64,000 nucleotides of DNA, taken from the NCBI GenBank assembly GCA_041395505.1, contig JAWLAG010000001.1, positions 186,001 to 250,000 of the forward strand. The letters are read 5' to 3'. Position 1 is the stretch's first letter. Each line of letters begins with the position of its first letter. The notes beneath the pieces were generated by a model. It ran no database searches, was not told the DNA's origin, and was given only the letters and a program-made list of their open reading frames with translations. Positions 26,313 to 35,640 of the stretch are shown here, in pieces. The position numbers and the translations under genes were made by a program. The stretch comes from Steroidobacteraceae bacterium (GTDB lineage: Bacteria > Pseudomonadota > Gammaproteobacteria > Steroidobacterales > Steroidobacteraceae).

Positions 26313-28127
26313 TTACCACCCGCAGCGCTGCCCGTCGTTCTGTTTCTCGAGCCATTGCATCAGCGGCGCGAAGTACTCGACGATCGCCGATCCATCCATT
26401 TCGCGCTTGCCGGTGAGCTTTTCCATGGTGTCCATCCACGGCTCACTCGAGCCTTCGTGCAACATGGCCCAGAATTTCTCGCCGGCGGCCGTGCTACCGA
26501 AGATCGAGCACTCATGCAGCGGCCCTGAATAACCAGCCGCCTGGCACAGAGCCTTGTGAAACTGGAACTGCAGGACAAAAGAGAGAAAGTAGCGGGTATA
26601 GGGCGTATTGGCCGGAATGTGATATTTCGCACCGGGATCGAAATCAGCCTCGCTGCGGGCAACGGGCGGTGCGATGCCCTGGTACTTCTCGCGCAAATCC
26701 CACCAGGCCTTGTTGTAGTCATCGGGCTTGATTTCGCCCGAGAACACCCGCCATCGCCATTGGTCGATCAGGCGGCCGAAGGGCAGGAAGGCGATCTTGT
26801 CGAGCGCCATCTTCATCTGCTGGTTGATCACGGCCTCCTGCGAGGGACGCACATCGCCCACGAGGCCGATGCGACGAAGGTACTCGGGCGTCACCGACAG
26901 ATTCACGGTGTCACCAATCGCCTCATGGAAGCCGTCGTGCGCGCCGCCCTGGAACAGCTTCGGCTGATCGCGATAGGCCATGAAGTAATACACATGGCCG
27001 AGTTCGTGGTAGACGGTGAAAAGGTCTTCTTCGGTGGGTTGCATGCACATCTTGATGCGCACGTCGTCGGCATCGTCCATGTCCCAGGCGCTGGCATGGC
27101 AGACCACTTCGCGATCGCGAGGTCGCGTCAGCATCGAGCGTTCCCAGAAGCTCGCCGGCAAGGCCGGGAAGCCGAGGGACTGGTAGAAACTCTCCGCTGA
27201 GCGCGTCATCTGCACTGCATCCCACTTCTTCTGCCGCAGGCCGCGATCCGCGCTCTCGATGCTGGCAGCCGGGTAGGGTTTCAGCAGGTCGTCATAGATC
27301 TTGTTCCACTGCTGTGCCCACATGTTGCCGAACAATTGCGCCGGGATCGGCTTGCCCGCCGGCACCCGGTCCTCGCCATAGCGCTGCGCAAGCCGGCCGC
27401 GGGCAAAGCAGTGCAGCGCCGAGTAGAGTGGCTTCACCTGCTCCCAGAGTCGTTCGGTCTCGCTGTCGAATTGCTTCGGCGACATGTCGTAGCCGGCGCG
27501 CCACATGACGCCCAGATCGTCATAGCCGAGTTCCCTTGCGCCTTCGTTGCCGAGCTCGACGAAGCGCTGATAGAGCGGACGCATTTCGCGGGCGATGCTG
27601 TGCCAGCCCGTCCAGGCCTCCGTGAGTTCGTCATAGTTGCGGCTGGTCGCAAGCGTTTCCGACAGCTGGTCAAGATTGCGGCAGGACTCCGGGCCATTCG
27701 GGCAATACTTGCCCGCACCATAGATGGCTTCCAGCCGGCTGCGAATCGTGGCCAGCTCCGCGCGCTTCGCCGCATCGTCGGGTGCCGGTGCCGACACGCT
27801 CAGTTTCAGGTTGTTGATTGCGCGAGCGGTCGATGCATCGAGTTTGTCGCCCGCGTACTGCTTCGCTTGGCCGGCACGCTCGCTCACGAACGCCAGCATG
27901 CGCTCGTTGGCGCGCGCGTTGAGATGCTCCGTATCGACGTTGATGTAGGTCGATTGCACCCAGTCCGCGGCCTCCAGCTCGCGATCGAGTACGGTGAGAT
28001 CACGATTGACGTCGGCGACGAACTGTTCGGCGCCAACCTCGGGTGCGGCGGCCGGGGGCTTGGGGCTGCAACCCGCGACTGCCGTCGCCAGCGCGGCACA
28101 GATCAAAACCGGTGTTGCGGTTCGCAT
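26313..28127 (-). CDS. M2-family (ACE-like) dipeptidyl carboxypeptidase lipoprotein
   Basis: A 604-residue zinc metallopeptidase related to angiotensin-converting enzyme that removes C-terminal dipeptides. A lipoprotein signal ends in VAGC (Cys20), so it is anchored in an envelope membrane. The zinc motif is HELGH (374-378) with the downstream Glu in GFHEAIGDT. Other family blocks are AQLFGNMWAQQW, VVCHASAWDM, and SGPLHECSIFGSTAAGEKF. ATG 28127 follows GGGAGG and overlaps the POT stop by 1 base (TGATG). This suggests peptide trimming in the periplasm coupled to uptake. Confidence 0.94.
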   Translation of the reverse strand: MRTATPVLICAALATAVAGCSPKPPAAAPEVGAEQFVADVNRDLTVLDRELEAADWVQSTYINVDTEHLNARANERMLAFVSERAGQAKQYAGDKLDASTARAINNLKLSVSAPAPDDAAKRAELATIRSRLEAIYGAGKYCPNGPESCRNLDQLSETLATSRNYDELTEAWTGWHSIAREMRPLYQRFVELGNEGARELGYDDLGVMWRAGYDMSPKQFDSETERLWEQVKPLYSALHCFARGRLAQRYGEDRVPAGKPIPAQLFGNMWAQQWNKIYDDLLKPYPAASIESADRGLRQKKWDAVQMTRSAESFYQSLGFPALPASFWERSMLTRPRDREVVCHASAWDMDDADDVRIKMCMQPTEEDLFTVYHELGHVYYFMAYRDQPKLFQGGAHDGFHEAIGDTVNLSVTPEYLRRIGLVGDVRPSQEAVINQQMKMALDKIAFLPFGRLIDQWRWRVFSGEIKPDDYNKAWWDLREKYQGIAPPVARSEADFDPGAKYHIPANTPYTRYFLSFVLQFQFHKALCQAAGYSGPLHECSIFGSTAAGEKFWAMLHEGSSEPWMDTMEKLTGKREMDGSAIVEYFAPLMQWLEKQNDGQRCGW

Positions 28128-29614
28128 CAACGCACCTCCCCCATCCATTTGCGCACGAGCGGCGATATCAACAACAGCACGGCGCCGCTGATCACGCCCC
28201 ACCAGAAGATGAACATGAACTGGCCCGGCATGCTGGCCGGGTTTTCCCAATTGAAGTTGCCGGCAATCTGTCCCGCCATGTTGTTGCCAAGCGCCGTGGC
28301 CATGAACCACACGCCGAGCGCCTGACCGACGAAGCGGGGCGGTGCGAGCTTGCTGAACGAACTGAGGCCAACCGGGCTCAAGCACAGCTCACCAAAGGTG
28401 TGGAACATGTAGGTGAACACCAACCAGGTCGGCAACACCTTGTCGCCGCCGACGATCAGTTTCGAGGCGAGCACCATCACGTAGAAGCCGACACCCATCA
28501 GGATGAGGCCGAGGGCGAACTTGACCGGCGCCGAGGGGTCGAGGTTTCGGCGTCCGAGGTTGACCCATAGCGAGGCAAAAACCGGCGCGAAAATGATGAT
28601 GAACAACGGGTTCACGGTCTGCAGCGTGCCAGCAGACATGTCCCAGCCTAGAATCATCCGGTCGGTGTGGCGGTCGGCAAAAAGATTGAGCGATGCGCCA
28701 GCCTGCTCGAAGCCCGCCCAGAACATGGCGCAGGCGATGAACAGTACCAGCATGACGACGACGCGCTTGCGCTCGGCCGCATCGAGCCCGGCAAAGGCAT
28801 AGAGATAGGCGAAGTAGACCAGCGCCAGCACGGCGATCACCCAGGACGCAGTGTTCGAAACCGCAACCGGATCGATGGCAATCACGCCCGTGTAGGCAAG
28901 TGCCACCACCGCGACGATGATGGCACCGGTAATGCTGATCGGCGTCCAGCTCGCCCGACCATGTGTTCCCTCGGCCGCGGGCGCCGCACCCGCGGTGCCG
29001 AGATGCCGGCGCGTCAGCGCGAACTGCACGAGTCCGAGAGCCATGCCGACGGCCGGCAGGGCAAAACCGAATCCCCAGCCGAACTTGCCGGCGACCTCCG
29101 GTACGACCAGCGAACCGAGGAACGCACCGAGGTTGATGCCCATGTAGAAAATGGAGAATCCCGCATCGCGCCGCGAACCACCTTCCGGATAGAGCTGCGC
29201 GACGATGGCGCTGATGTTCGGCTTCAGAAGGCCCACGCCGACGACGATCACGATGAGGCCGACGAAGAACAACTCGCGTTGCCCGAAAGCGAGCAGCGCG
29301 TTGCCTATCATGATGAAGATACCGCCCGACCAGACGGCCTTCTGCGCGCCGATGATGCGGTCGGCAATATAGCCGCCGATGAGCGAGAGCAGATAGGTGC
29401 CGGATATGTACAGACCGTAGATGGCGGCGCCCGTCTTGTCATCGATGCCAAGGCCACCGGCATCGATGGCTGCGACGATATAGAGCAGAAGGATGGCGCG
29501 CATGCCGTAGTAGGTGAAGCGTTCCCACATTTCGGTCATGAACAATGTGGCAAGGCCCCGCGGGTGCCCGAAGAATTCACGGCCGCTACCGGCCGCCTCC
29601 GTCGTCTGGTTCAT
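28127..29614 (-). CDS. POT/PTR2-family proton-coupled di- and tripeptide transporter
   Basis: A 495-residue major-facilitator protein with about 14 membrane segments. The proton-coupling ExxER motif is present as EMWERFTYYGMRA (Glu28, Glu31, Arg32), followed by GGYIADRIIGAQKAVWSGG, NISAIVAQLYPEGGSRRDAGFSIFYMGINLGAFLGSLV (the PTR2 signature), and TYMFHTFGELCLSPVGLSSFSKLAPPRF. It is of the DtpA type and imports di- and tripeptides. The M2 dipeptidase gene follows with a 1-base overlap, so the two form a direct functional pair. Confidence 0.95.
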   Translation of the reverse strand: MNQTTEAAGSGREFFGHPRGLATLFMTEMWERFTYYGMRAILLLYIVAAIDAGGLGIDDKTGAAIYGLYISGTYLLSLIGGYIADRIIGAQKAVWSGGIFIMIGNALLAFGQRELFFVGLIVIVVGVGLLKPNISAIVAQLYPEGGSRRDAGFSIFYMGINLGAFLGSLVVPEVAGKFGWGFGFALPAVGMALGLVQFALTRRHLGTAGAAPAAEGTHGRASWTPISITGAIIVAVVALAYTGVIAIDPVAVSNTASWVIAVLALVYFAYLYAFAGLDAAERKRVVVMLVLFIACAMFWAGFEQAGASLNLFADRHTDRMILGWDMSAGTLQTVNPLFIIIFAPVFASLWVNLGRRNLDPSAPVKFALGLILMGVGFYVMVLASKLIVGGDKVLPTWLVFTYMFHTFGELCLSPVGLSSFSKLAPPRFVGQALGVWFMATALGNNMAGQIAGNFNWENPASMPGQFMFIFWWGVISGAVLLLISPLVRKWMGEVR

Positions 29615-29711
29615 TGTCTTTTTATCCAGTACTGGCGCCGGCCGTCAGGCTAGCAATGCCCGGAGTTTGGCCCAGCCGCGCCCACGCGGCAAGGCAGGTG
29701 GCGCGCTGGAT

Positions 29712-30485
29712 TCAGGCCTCGGCCTGCTCGCTGTCCGTTGCGCCGTCGGCCGGGCGCATACGGCCAACCAGACGGGATAACAGAATGCCGCCCTCGAACA
29801 GCATGTACATCGGTACGGCCATGATCGTCTGTGAGATTGGATCCGGCGGCGTGAGGATCGCCGCGATGATGAATACGGCAATCAGCACGTAGCCGCGGTT
29901 CGCGGTCAGGCGCTCGAGGCGAACGAGGCCCGTCATGGTCAACAATACCACTGCGATCGGCACTTCGAAGGCAAGGCCGAAACACAGGAAGATCGTCAGG
30001 ACGAAACTGAGATAGGCCGAGATGTCGGTCATCATGGTGACGCCCTTCGGCGTCGTGTGCGCGAAAAACTCGAACATCACTGGAAAGACCGCGAGGTAGG
30101 CAAAAGCGACGCCGACGTAGAACAAGACGATCGATGAGAAAACGAGCGGGACAGCGAAGCGCTTCTCGCGCCGATAGAGCCCGGGAGCGACGAATGCCCA
30201 GATCTGATAGAGCACGTAGGGCATGGCGATGAACACGGCCGCGAAGACGGCCAGCTTGAACGGTGCGAGGAAGGGCGAGACGACGCTGGTTGCGATGAGC
30301 GTGGCGCCTTTCGGCAATTTGTCGATCAGCGGTTGCGCGACGAACGTGAAGATTTCGTCGGAGAAGTACATGCAGGGTACGAGCGCAATCGCGATCGCGA
30401 TCACGCCGCGCAGCAGGCGATCGCGCAACTCCAGCAGATGCGAGATCAGCGTGCCTTCGGCGAGCTGTTCAGGCTCGCCGGTCAT
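29712..30485 (-). CDS. tatC: Sec-independent translocase subunit TatC
   Basis: A 257-residue polytopic receptor of the twin-arginine translocase, which binds folded Tat substrates. Six membrane segments; family motifs SHLLELRDRLLRGV at the N-terminus, SVVSPFLAPFKLAVFAAVFIAMPYVLYQIWAFVAPGLYRREKR, then FGLAFEVPIAVVLL and ILTPPDPISQTIMAVPMYMLFEGGI. ATG 30485 (MTGEPEQ) is chosen; the longer frame is tatB read out of frame. It overlaps the end of tatB by 17 bases. Confidence 0.97.
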   Translation of the reverse strand: MTGEPEQLAEGTLISHLLELRDRLLRGVIAIAIALVPCMYFSDEIFTFVAQPLIDKLPKGATLIATSVVSPFLAPFKLAVFAAVFIAMPYVLYQIWAFVAPGLYRREKRFAVPLVFSSIVLFYVGVAFAYLAVFPVMFEFFAHTTPKGVTMMTDISAYLSFVLTIFLCFGLAFEVPIAVVLLTMTGLVRLERLTANRGYVLIAVFIIAAILTPPDPISQTIMAVPMYMLFEGGILLSRLVGRMRPADGATDSEQAEA

Positions 30486-30891
30486 CACCCTGCTCCACGC
30501 CGGGCGCGTCCCGCGACTCGGTCTCATCGTCGTGGTATTCGCGAAACTCGCCGGCGGCATGCGCATGCGAGAAAGTGTCGTCCTGTGCGTCAGGCGTTGT
30601 CGTCGTTGCCGCCGGAGCGGGCGCAGCAGGTGCTGCTGCCGAGGTCGCAGCCGCAGAGGTCGGCGGCGGCGTTGAGTGATCGCGCGCCGGCGCGCGCTTC
30701 TTCGCCGCTGCGCGTTCCTCTTCCAGGTTGATCTCTTCCTCCAGCTGGTCGCGGAACTGCCGCGCCATCGCGCGAGCGCGCCCGAACCAGCGCCCAAGTT
30801 GGGAAGCGACCTTGGGCAGGCGTTGCGGCCCGAGGACGATCAGCCCGAGAACGAAAATCAGGACCAGTTCTGAAAAGCCGACCTCAAACAT
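30469..30891 (-). CDS. tatB: Sec-independent translocase subunit TatB
   Basis: A 140-residue single-span protein that forms the substrate-receptor complex with TatC. The membrane helix and hinge FEVGFSELVLIFVLGLIVLGPQRLPKVASQLGRW have the TatB-specific Glu8 and GPxRLP hinge, followed by an amphipathic helix (ARAMARQFRDQLEEEINLEEE). The rest is a low-complexity Ala/Pro/Thr tail ending in an acidic, His-containing stretch. The gene lies between tatA (30 bases) and tatC (17-base overlap). Confidence 0.95.
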   Translation of the reverse strand: MFEVGFSELVLIFVLGLIVLGPQRLPKVASQLGRWFGRARAMARQFRDQLEEEINLEEERAAAKKRAPARDHSTPPPTSAAATSAAAPAAPAPAATTTTPDAQDDTFSHAHAAGEFREYHDDETESRDAPGVEQGDDRRA

Positions 30892-30921
30892 TGCGCTGCA
30901 TGGCTTGCGCGCGCGAGTCGG

Positions 30922-31161
30922 TCAGGCGCGCCGCTCGGATTTGCCGGCCGCCGATTTGGCGGAGTTGTCGTTGAAGTCGGCGTCCTCGGCATCGGCCTTG
31001 AGTTGCTTGAGCGGATCCTCGGCTTCTCCCTCGCTCACGGCCTTCTTGAAACCACGGACCGCAGCGCCCAGGTCCGAGCCGATCGTGCGCAGCTTCTTGG
31101 CGCCAAATACCAGCAACACCACCAGCAGGATGATGATCAGTTCGCGCATGCCTATGCCCAT
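30922..31161 (-). CDS. tatA: Sec-independent translocase subunit TatA
   Basis: A 79-residue single-span protein that multimerises to form the Tat passage. One N-terminal helix ([20 protein letters not shown]) is followed by the FGxxKLR hinge and an amphipathic helix ([17 protein letters not shown]), then an acidic tail. Two in-frame ATGs (residues 1 and 5) could serve; the first gives the common MGIGM opening. First gene of tatABC, 142 bases downstream of dtd on the same strand. Confidence 0.95.
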   Translation of the reverse strand: MGIGMRELIIILLVVLLVFGAKKLRTIGSDLGAAVRGFKKAVSEGEAEDPLKQLKADAEDADFNDNSAKSAAGKSERRA

Positions 31162-31303
31162 AACGACCTCTGAAAAATACTGCGGGCGCAGCTATACAAT
31201 CATATGGCAAAGACCGTTGCCGGAGGCCGAAAGTTCGCACGGCATTAGACGCGCGTCACTAATTTGCACCCGCCCAGCGCGGTTCGACCCCCATGGCAGG
31301 CCT

Positions 31304-31741
31304 TCAGCCTTCCAGCCAGAAGGTTACAGGTCCTTCATTGACGGATTCGACCCGCATGGTTGACCCAAAGCGGCCGGTCGCGACCGGTTGGTGGACAGCG
31401 CGCGCCGTCGTGACCAGCGCCGCAAAGAGCTCGCCCGCGCGTTCGGGTGGAGCCGCAGTACTGAAACCCGCCCGCATGCCCTTGTCGGTATTCGCCGCAA
31501 GCGTGAATTGCGAAACCAGCAGCAGGCCGCCGCCGACCTCGCGCAATGAAAGATTCATCCGTCCCGCCTCGTCGTCGAATACGCGGTAGCCGAGCACGCG
31601 TTCGAGCAAGCGCTCGACATTCGCCGGACCATCGTCGGGGCGTACGGCCACATAGGCGAGCAAACCGCGCTCGATGCGACCGACGAGTGTGCCTGCAACA
31701 CTGACACTCGCACTGCTGACGCGCTGGATGAGAGCAATCAT
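31304..31741 (-). CDS. dtd: D-aminoacyl-tRNA deacylase
   Basis: A 145-residue enzyme that hydrolyses D-amino acids (and glycine) from mischarged tRNA. Diagnostic parts are MIALIQRVSSASVSV, LLLVSQFTLAANTDKG, GFSTAAPPERAGELF, and the C-terminal Gly-cisPro loop NEGPVTFWLEG. ATG 31741 gives the family's normal length; the much longer open frame upstream is antisense to the TRAP gene. In many gammaproteobacteria dtd lies near the tat genes, as here. Divergent from the TRAP lipoprotein gene. Confidence 0.95.
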   Translation of the reverse strand: MIALIQRVSSASVSVAGTLVGRIERGLLAYVAVRPDDGPANVERLLERVLGYRVFDDEAGRMNLSLREVGGGLLLVSQFTLAANTDKGMRAGFSTAAPPERAGELFAALVTTARAVHQPVATGRFGSTMRVESVNEGPVTFWLEG

Positions 31742-31805
31742 GGACCGCAAGTTTACCCGTGTGGCGTTGTGCAATACTTGCAACATGGCATCCGGAGGAA
31801 CGCGC

Positions 31806-32903
31806 ATGAAACGAAGAAGATTCCTTCGCTCGGCTGCGGCCGCGACGGCTGGCGCGGCACTGTCCGCTTGTGCACGGCAGCAGACGACAAGCACCGCGAC
31901 GGGTGCGGCGCAAACTGAATTTCGCTGGAAGATGGTGACCACCTGGCCACCGAATCTCCCGGGCCTGGGCACTGGCGCGAGCGATCTCGCGCAATATATA
32001 GAAGCCGCCAGCAATGGCCGCATCCGCATCAAGGTCTATGGCGCAGGCGAGCTGGTGCCGGCATTCGAAGTGTTCGACAACGTCGCCAATGGCACGGCCG
32101 AGCTCGGTCATGGTGCAAGCTACTACTGGAAGGGCAAGGCGGAGGCCGCGACGTTCTTCAGCGCGATTCCGTTTGGCTTCACGGCGAACGAGATGAATGC
32201 CTGGCTGCTCTTCGGTGGGGGCATGGAACTGTGGCGCGAGCTGTACGAACCCTTTGGCGTATGGCCGCTGGTTGCGGGCAATACCGGTGTGCAATCCGGC
32301 GGCTGGTTCAAGCGCGAGATCAACACGCCGGATGATCTCAAGGGTCTCAAGATGCGCATACCGGGCCTCGGCGGCGAAGTGCTGGCGCGTGCAGGCGGCA
32401 CGCCGGTTACCTTGCCGGGCACCGAGATCTTCACCGCACTTCAGACCGGTGCCATTGATGCGGCCGAGTGGGTAGGCCCCTATAACGACCTTGCGCTGGG
32501 GTTTCACAAGGCAGCGCGCTATTACTATCAGCCAGGCTGGCAGGAGCCGGGACCGGCACTCGAGTGCATCGTCAACCGCAAGGCCTGGGATGCGCTGCCG
32601 GCGGATCTGCAGAAGATCGTGGAACTGGCCTGCGGCTCGGTCAACACCCGCATGCTGGCCGAGTACGACGCCCGCAGCTTCGAGGCGCTCGAGCAGATGA
32701 CGGACGTTCACAAGGTCGATGTGCGCGAGTTTCCCGCCGAAGTCCTTGCACACCTGAAACGAATCACTGCGACCGTGCTCGAGGAGAAGGCCGCAGCCGA
32801 TGCGGCTTTTGCCCGGGTTTACGAGTCCTATCGTGGTTTCGCCGATGGCATCAACAAATGGACGCGTATCGGCCTCAAGGCCTATCTCGCGACCCGCAGC
32901 TAG
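31806..32903 (+). CDS. TRAP-transporter substrate-binding protein with Tat/lipoprotein signal
   Basis: A 365-residue DctP/TakP-like binding protein. The N-terminus is a twin-arginine signal RRRFLRSAAAATAGAALSAC that also ends in a lipobox (Cys22), so the protein should be exported folded by Tat and lipid-anchored. The mature part has WKMVTTWPPNLPGLGTGASDLAQYI, VFDNVANGTAELGHGASYYWKGK, GLKMRIPGLGGEVLARAGG, TALQTGAIDAAEWVGPYND, and a final helix pair; this resembles the alpha-keto-acid-binding subgroup. GGAGG precedes ATG 31806. No DctQ/DctM membrane genes are nearby, so it is an orphan in this window. Confidence 0.9.
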   Translation: MKRRRFLRSAAAATAGAALSACARQQTTSTATGAAQTEFRWKMVTTWPPNLPGLGTGASDLAQYIEAASNGRIRIKVYGAGELVPAFEVFDNVANGTAELGHGASYYWKGKAEAATFFSAIPFGFTANEMNAWLLFGGGMELWRELYEPFGVWPLVAGNTGVQSGGWFKREINTPDDLKGLKMRIPGLGGEVLARAGGTPVTLPGTEIFTALQTGAIDAAEWVGPYNDLALGFHKAARYYYQPGWQEPGPALECIVNRKAWDALPADLQKIVELACGSVNTRMLAEYDARSFEALEQMTDVHKVDVREFPAEVLAHLKRITATVLEEKAAADAAFARVYESYRGFADGINKWTRIGLKAYLATRS

Positions 32904-33001
32904 GCCGCCTGGCGGCGAGCGCCCCGGTAGCAATCCGGCCACATAAAAAGTAAGATGCGCGGCGAATTTTCAGCCGTTTTTCCCGGCAAATGAGGTCGAA
33001 C

Positions 33002-33625
33002 ATGGCGTTGCGGTGCGTGCGGGTGGCATGGGCGTTGATGGCGATGGGTGCCTTCGGTACGGCAGCGATGGCGGCCGACGCCGCGCGTGGCGAGAAGCTC
33101 GCCTACACCTGCAAGGGTTGCCACGGCATCGAGGACTACAAGAATACCTATCCGACCTACAGCGTTCCGAAGCTGAAAGGCCAGAGCGCGACCTACCTGG
33201 CAATCGCACTCAAGAGCTACAGGGACAGCGAGCGCGGCCATGCCACGATGCATTCCCAGGCAGCCAGCATGTCCGACGAGGACATGGCTGATCTTGCGGC
33301 CTATCTCGGTGGCGAGCCGGTCAAGGCAGAGCAGGTCACGGCGACCGGTACGCCGCCACAGGCGGCCCAGCTTTGCGTTGCCTGCCACGGCAATAACGGC
33401 GTCGGCATCGTACCGGAGTACCCGACACTCTCCGGTCAGCATGCGGATTATCTCGCGCGCGCGCTGCACGATTACAAGAACGGGACACGCAAGAATCCGG
33501 TGATGGGCGGGTTCATGGGCCAGCTCACGGACGAGAACATCGCGGCCGTAGCCGAGTACTACTCGCGCCAGGCGCCGGGCCTCAGCACCACCGATCGCCG
33601 CAAGAGTTTCCTGTCGGCGAAATGA
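33002..33625 (+). CDS. Diheme cytochrome c4-like protein
   Basis: A 207-residue periplasmic protein with a signal peptide (about 1-24) and two class I cytochrome domains: CKGCH (37-41) with distal Met around SQAASMSD, and CVACH (125-129) with NPVMGGFMGQL. The diheme layout and size match cytochrome c4, which passes electrons from the bc1 complex to terminal oxidases. ATG 33002 is preferred over 32990 because TGAGGT lies just upstream and the signal peptide is better placed. It ends 9 bases from the convergent S9 peptidase gene. Confidence 0.9.
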   Translation: MALRCVRVAWALMAMGAFGTAAMAADAARGEKLAYTCKGCHGIEDYKNTYPTYSVPKLKGQSATYLAIALKSYRDSERGHATMHSQAASMSDEDMADLAAYLGGEPVKAEQVTATGTPPQAAQLCVACHGNNGVGIVPEYPTLSGQHADYLARALHDYKNGTRKNPVMGGFMGQLTDENIAAVAEYYSRQAPGLSTTDRRKSFLSAK

Positions 33626-33634
33626 CCGCGCCCG

Positions 33635-35584
33635 TCAGGGCGTGGCGGCGGCATCGAGCCGCTGCAGGAAATTCACGACGGTCTGCTGGTAGACGTCGCG
33701 GTTCTGCTTTTTGCGAAATCCATGGCCTTCATCGCGCGCGGCGAGGTACCAGACCTGCCCTTTGTTGGCCCGTACCATGTTCACCAGCTGCTCCGACTCA
33801 CTGGCCGGAACACGAGGATCGTTCATGCCCTGCACGACGAGCAACGGCTTGGTGATTCTCGCGGCATTGGTCAAGGGCGAGATCTTGCTAAGAAAGCGCC
33901 GCATCGCCGGATCACGCTCATCGCCATACTCGACCCGGCGCAGGTCCTGTCGATACGGGGCTGTATTGGTCAGGAAACTGACGAAGTTGCTGATGCCGAC
34001 AACATCGATGCCGCCCCGCAGGCGTTCGCCGTAATTGACCATGGTGGCGAGCGCCATGTAGCCGCCATAGGAGCCGCCCATGACCACGACGCGCGAGGCG
34101 TCGAGATCGGGTTGCGCGCCGACCCATACGAGGAGTGCACCCACATCGCGTACCGAGTCTTCGCGTAGTCGGCCGTTGTCGAGCGCGACGAAGGTCTTGC
34201 CATAGCCCGACGAGCCGCGGACGTTGGGAGCCACCACCGCATAGCCCAGTTCGCTGACGACGAATTGAATGAGTGGCTCGAAATTCGGCCGGTATTGGGA
34301 CTCAGGCCCGCCGTGCAGCAGCATGAGCACGGGGTGCCTGCCCGGCTGGCGCGGCTTGAATACGAACGCCGGCAATTGCCGCGTGCGACCGCCGACCCGG
34401 TCCCAGGTTGGAAACTGCACCAGTTGCGGTTCGATGAGATCGCGCGAGTCGATGAGGCCGACCTCGCTCTGGGTGTAGCGCAGCACGCGATTGGCCGCGA
34501 GGTCGTAGGCCCAGGCATCGCGTGGCGAACTGAAGCTGTCGATGGTCATGCCGAGCTTCTGCCCGCTGCGGTCGAAGGCGAGGCCGTCGATGCGGCCCTG
34601 CGGCATGCCGGCGGGTTGCATTTCCAGGCGCGACTGGCGGTCGACGATATTGAGCTGCGAGTAGCCGCCGACGTTTGCGGTGTAGGCGAGATAACGCCCG
34701 TCCGCCGACACGGCGAATTGCTCGATGTCCCAATTCGACGCGGCCGCCAGCATTTCGTGGGCACCGCTCGCAAGGTCGATGCGCTCGAGGTGCAGAAATT
34801 CGCTGTCGCGGTCGGTCAGTACCAGCAAGGATGCACCGTCGGGCGAGAAGCGGGCGTCATTGACGGCAACCTTGCCGCCGCCGAGATCGACGGCAAGCGG
34901 ATTCGGCGCATCGATGTCGACCAGGAACAGATAGGCTTCGTTGATCGATACGAAGTAGCGCAGCAACAAACGCCGACCATCGGGCGAAAAATCGAGTGGA
35001 TCCCAGCTGCGTTCGCCGGCGCTCAGCAACAAGCGGGGCGGTGCCGCGGAATCGGCCTCCGCTACATAGATATCGTGGCTGACGCCGTCACGACCCGTGC
35101 CGTAGAACACGATGCGCTTGCCATCCGGTGACCACAAGGGCTGTCCGTGCAGTGACTTGCCGTCGGTCAGCTCGCGGATATGCCGGTTGCCGAGGTCATA
35201 CAGGAGTATCTGCGCGTTCTCGTTGCCACCGCTGTCCTTCATGAACGCGAAGCGTGTCGCTCCCGCGACGCGCGGAGCGCTGGCGCGCGCGACCGGCTCG
35301 TCGAAGAACGTCAATTGCTCACGTGCACCCAGTGGTGCGGCGAGCCGATGGAGCTGGGCCGTATCGGCGAAGCGCGTGCTGACCAGCATGCTGCCATCCG
35401 CCAGGAAATCGACGAAGCTGGCCTCGCGCCCGGCAAGGTAGCGGCCGAGCCGTTCGCTCAAGCCTGTGGCAGGCTCCGGGATGTCCTCGAGTATGAGGCT
35501 GCCACGCTCCTCACGGGTTGCGGCGCCGGCCGCGGTGCACAGGAGCGAAAGTCCAAGTACAAGACTCGTTATCTGTTTGCGCAT
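33635..35584 (-). CDS. Prolyl-oligopeptidase-family (S9) secreted peptidase
   Basis: A 649-residue serine peptidase with a signal peptide (about 1-21, ending AAGA). An N-terminal seven-bladed propeller (PD40-like repeats such as LWSPDGKRIVFYG, FSPDGRRLLLR, FSPDGASLLVL, VSADGRYLAYT) is followed by an alpha/beta hydrolase domain. The catalytic triad is Ser505 in GGSYGGY, Asp in GMNDPRVP and His in DEGHGF. Such enzymes cleave short peptides, here in the periplasm or outside. Divergent from the MBL gene. Full length, all residues present. Confidence 0.94.
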   Translation of the reverse strand: MRKQITSLVLGLSLLCTAAGAATREERGSLILEDIPEPATGLSERLGRYLAGREASFVDFLADGSMLVSTRFADTAQLHRLAAPLGAREQLTFFDEPVARASAPRVAGATRFAFMKDSGGNENAQILLYDLGNRHIRELTDGKSLHGQPLWSPDGKRIVFYGTGRDGVSHDIYVAEADSAAPPRLLLSAGERSWDPLDFSPDGRRLLLRYFVSINEAYLFLVDIDAPNPLAVDLGGGKVAVNDARFSPDGASLLVLTDRDSEFLHLERIDLASGAHEMLAAASNWDIEQFAVSADGRYLAYTANVGGYSQLNIVDRQSRLEMQPAGMPQGRIDGLAFDRSGQKLGMTIDSFSSPRDAWAYDLAANRVLRYTQSEVGLIDSRDLIEPQLVQFPTWDRVGGRTRQLPAFVFKPRQPGRHPVLMLLHGGPESQYRPNFEPLIQFVVSELGYAVVAPNVRGSSGYGKTFVALDNGRLREDSVRDVGALLVWVGAQPDLDASRVVVMGGSYGGYMALATMVNYGERLRGGIDVVGISNFVSFLTNTAPYRQDLRRVEYGDERDPAMRRFLSKISPLTNAARITKPLLVVQGMNDPRVPASESEQLVNMVRANKGQVWYLAARDEGHGFRKKQNRDVYQQTVVNFLQRLDAAATP

Positions 35585-35640
35585 ATGTGACTATGGTGCC
35601 AAAGCAAGGTCCCCTGCGACAATGTAACTGTTTCACGATC

